In this document: one piece after another, positions 5,909 to 7,244 of the stretch
Position numbering within the stretch: position 1 is the first letter of the stretch
Layout: each line of letters starts with the position of its first letter
Source: an uncultured Micrococcales bacterium
GTDB lineage: Bacteria; Actinomycetota; Actinomycetes; Actinomycetales; Microbacteriaceae
Direction: 5' to 3'
DNA: 7,244 bases
NCBI GenBank assembly: GCA_903824455.1
Contig: CAIJWY010000169.1
Location: 1 to 7,244, forward strand
Made by a program: the position numbers and the translations under genes
Notes under the pieces: model-generated
The model's input: only the letters and a program-made list of their open reading frames with translations
Told to the model about the DNA's origin: nothing
Databases searched by the model: none

Positions 5909-6079
5909 TTAGTGGTGACCTTTCGACTTCGAAGACTTGTGCTCACGACGGTTTGCAACATCGCGGTAAGACCAGGTAACCAGACCGAGTAGCACGAATA
6001 GAGCCATAGCGATTACACCGTAGATTACTACTGGGAATGGGGCTACGAACTTGGTTGCTGCTTCAGCTAGGTGCTGCAT
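5909..6079 (-). CDS. small single-pass membrane protein, 56 aa, function unknown
   Basis: This short ORF starts at ATG 6079 and ends at TAA 5909. The layout is an N-terminal MQHLAEAATKF, a hydrophobic helix at about 12-36 (VAPFPVVIYG through GLVTW), then SYRDVANRRE and a basic His/Lys/Ser-rich tail ending SKGHH. The positive-inside rule predicts the C-terminal tail in the cytoplasm. A good Shine-Dalgarno (AGGAG, 5 nt spacing) lies 30 nt or less after the proA stop, which argues for real translation. I recall small hypothetical proteins with a YRDVANR-like segment between proA and nadD in other Micrococcales, which would mean a conserved family, but I cannot check this here. No catalytic motif is seen and no function should be assigned. 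It shares the reading frame with nadD, separated by its stop and nine codons. Confidence 0.82.
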   Translation of the reverse strand: MQHLAEAATKFVAPFPVVIYGVIAMALFVLLGLVTWSYRDVANRREHKSSKSKGHH

Positions 6080-6084
6080 TTGAT

Positions 6085-6089
6085 CTCCT
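6085..6089 (-). promoter_or_regulatory. ribosome binding site of the 56-aa membrane protein
   Basis: AGGAG on the minus strand with 5 nt to the ATG at 6079. It is the best Shine-Dalgarno in the cluster and the main evidence that this short ORF is a gene. Confidence 0.75.
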
Positions 6090-6109
6090 GTTTGCCGGCT
6101 GGTACTAGT

Positions 6110-7244
6110 TTAGGCGCGAATCTGACCATCGCCACGAATCAGCCACTTAGTGCTGGTCAATTCCTGCAAGCCCATAGGACCTCGAGCGTGAAGCTTTTGG
6201 GTGGAAATACCAACTTCCGCGCCGAAACCAAATTCCCCGCCATCGGTAAATCTAGTTGAAGCGTTCACAATCACCGTGGCCGAATCAACTTCAGCTAGGA
6301 ATCGCTCTGCGTTTTCCATGTTTTCGGTGATGATCGATTCGGTGTGATGCGTGGAGTATTTGTTGATGTGGTCGATCGCCTCATCGAGGTTTTTGACCAC
6401 CTTTACCGAAAGCTCTTGAGCCAAATACTCGGTGGCCCAGTCGGCTTCGGTCGCAGGAATCACGCTTGGCTCAATCTTGGCAACCGCTTCGTCGCCGTGA
6501 AGGATCACGCTCTTCTCGGCAAGCTTGGCGAAGATCTTTGGAAGCATTTGCTCGGCAATTGCTTCGTGAACCAAAAGGGTTTCCAGGGAATTACAAACAC
6601 TAACCCGCTGGGTCTTTGAATTGAACACAATTGGAATGGCCCAGTCTTCGCGGGCAGTTTCATCGAGGAAAATGTGAGTTACACCAGCGCCGGTTTCAAT
6701 TACTGGAACCTTTGACTCTTCGACCACCGTCTGAATCAGATTGGCGGATCCTCTCGGGATCAATACGTCGATTAGGCCGCGAGCCTGCATCATGGCACTT
6801 GCTCCCTCTCGGCCGTAATCGTCTACGGTTTGAACTGCGTCGCGAGGCAGCCCAGCCTGTTCTAGGGCATCTTGAAGAAGTTTTACCAACACTCGGTTGG
6901 TGTTTTCGGCAGCGGTTCCGCCGCGAAGCACGATGGCGTTGCCGGTTTTGATGGCCAGTGCAGTTAGGTCAACGGTGACGTTTGGGCGTGCCTCGTAGAT
7001 GGCTCCGATGACACCAAAAGGAACGCGCACCTCGGATAGTTTCAAACCGTTTGGAAGTGTTGAACTGCGAACGATTTCTCCCACTGGGTCGTGCAGCGTG
7101 ACCACCTGGGAAATGGCGTTGGCTAAAGAAGTGATTCGTTCCTGATTGAGCATCAGGCGGTCGATTAGACCGTCACCGATTTCCTTCTCAATTCCGCGTT
7201 CAACATCAATGCGGTTTGCGGAAATAATGTCATCGGCGCGAACC
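6110..7244 (-). CDS. proA: gamma-glutamyl phosphate reductase, N-terminus outside window
   Basis: ProA reduces gamma-glutamyl phosphate with NADPH to glutamate 5-semialdehyde, the second step of proline synthesis from glutamate, in the cytoplasm. The frame is open to the window edge and shows 377 residues. The family is usually 415-425 long, so roughly 40 N-terminal residues are missing; the first visible segment, DDIISANRIDVERG, matches the early ANxxDV region. An internal ATG at 7153 is not the start. Visible motifs are LDRLMLN-type LIDRLMLNQERI, VRVPFGVIGAIYEARPNVTVD, VLRGGTAAENTN, VLIPRGSANLI, PVIETGAGVTHIF, the catalytic cysteine in KTQRVSVCNSLETLLVH (codon 6593-6595), and C-terminal FGFGAEVGISTQKLHARGPMGLQ written in part as GAEVGISTQKLHARGPMG. 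The usual RPGVCN is RVSVCN here. The 56-residue ORF follows after 30 nt, so co-transcription is likely. Gene proB is often upstream but is not in view. Confidence 0.96.
   Translation of the reverse strand, partial: VRADDIISANRIDVERGIEKEIGDGLIDRLMLNQERITSLANAISQVVTLHDPVGEIVRSSTLPNGLKLSEVRVPFGVIGAIYEARPNVTVDLTALAIKTGNAIVLRGGTAAENTNRVLVKLLQDALEQAGLPRDAVQTVDDYGREGASAMMQARGLIDVLIPRGSANLIQTVVEESKVPVIETGAGVTHIFLDETAREDWAIPIVFNSKTQRVSVCNSLETLLVHEAIAEQMLPKIFAKLAEKSVILHGDEAVAKIEPSVIPATEADWATEYLAQELSVKVVKNLDEAIDHINKYSTHHTESIITENMENAERFLAEVDSATVIVNASTRFTDGGEFGFGAEVGISTQKLHARGPMGLQELTSTKWLIRGDGQIRA

Noticed and set aside
1..7244. Mobile element, CRISPR array, toxin-antitoxin or defence island
   Set aside because: No transposase, integrase, direct-repeat array or toxin-like pair was seen on either strand; although the window holds a tRNA, no att-like repeat of its 3' end was noticed.

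Overview
The window looks like ordinary core chromosome from a small-genome actinobacterium with a G+C content near one half. The closest fit I can infer is the freshwater Luna-type Microbacteriaceae (Rhodoluna/Aquiluna-like), because the order proA, small membrane ORF, nadD, membrane ORF, rsfS, tRNA-Ala is one I associate with Microbacteriaceae, and because the DnaE paralogue belongs to an actinobacterial subfamily. This placement rests on recall and has not been tested.

Left part (1-3358, + strand): the last 33 codons of an upstream gene overlap by four bases (ATGA) the start of a 1085-residue DnaE-family polymerase. This protein keeps the three catalytic aspartates of the palm. Its N-terminal PHP domain has lost four expected metal ligands, so it should polymerise without PHP proofreading. 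It is shorter than a replicative DnaE1 and carries a candidate clamp-binding motif. It is best read as an accessory, probably error-prone, polymerase.

Middle (3355-4202): the polymerase gene runs head-on into deoC (deoxyribose-phosphate aldolase), and their stop codons share bases. Upstream of deoC are a compact TAnnnT element that suggests a leaderless message, a strong symmetrical hairpin terminator, a complete tRNA-Ala(GGC) gene with the G3:U70 identity pair, a perfect 16-nt palindrome and a candidate -10 box.

Right part (4208-7244, all - strand): a tight cluster reads proA (5' end outside the window), a 56-residue membrane protein, nadD, a 239-residue acidic protein with a C-terminal membrane anchor, rsfS, then the tRNA. 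It combines proline synthesis, NAD synthesis and ribosome silencing with two membrane proteins of unknown role. Gaps are short and nadD overlaps the next gene by ATGA, so one transcript ending at the 4058-4085 hairpin is likely.

There is no mobile element, CRISPR array, riboswitch or defence system here, and no gene-free stretch longer than 300 bases. I found no undescribed multi-gene system. The most interesting points are the degenerate PHP domain with a retained clamp motif, the likely antisense transcription through deoC, and the two unnamed membrane proteins in the nadD-rsfS cluster.
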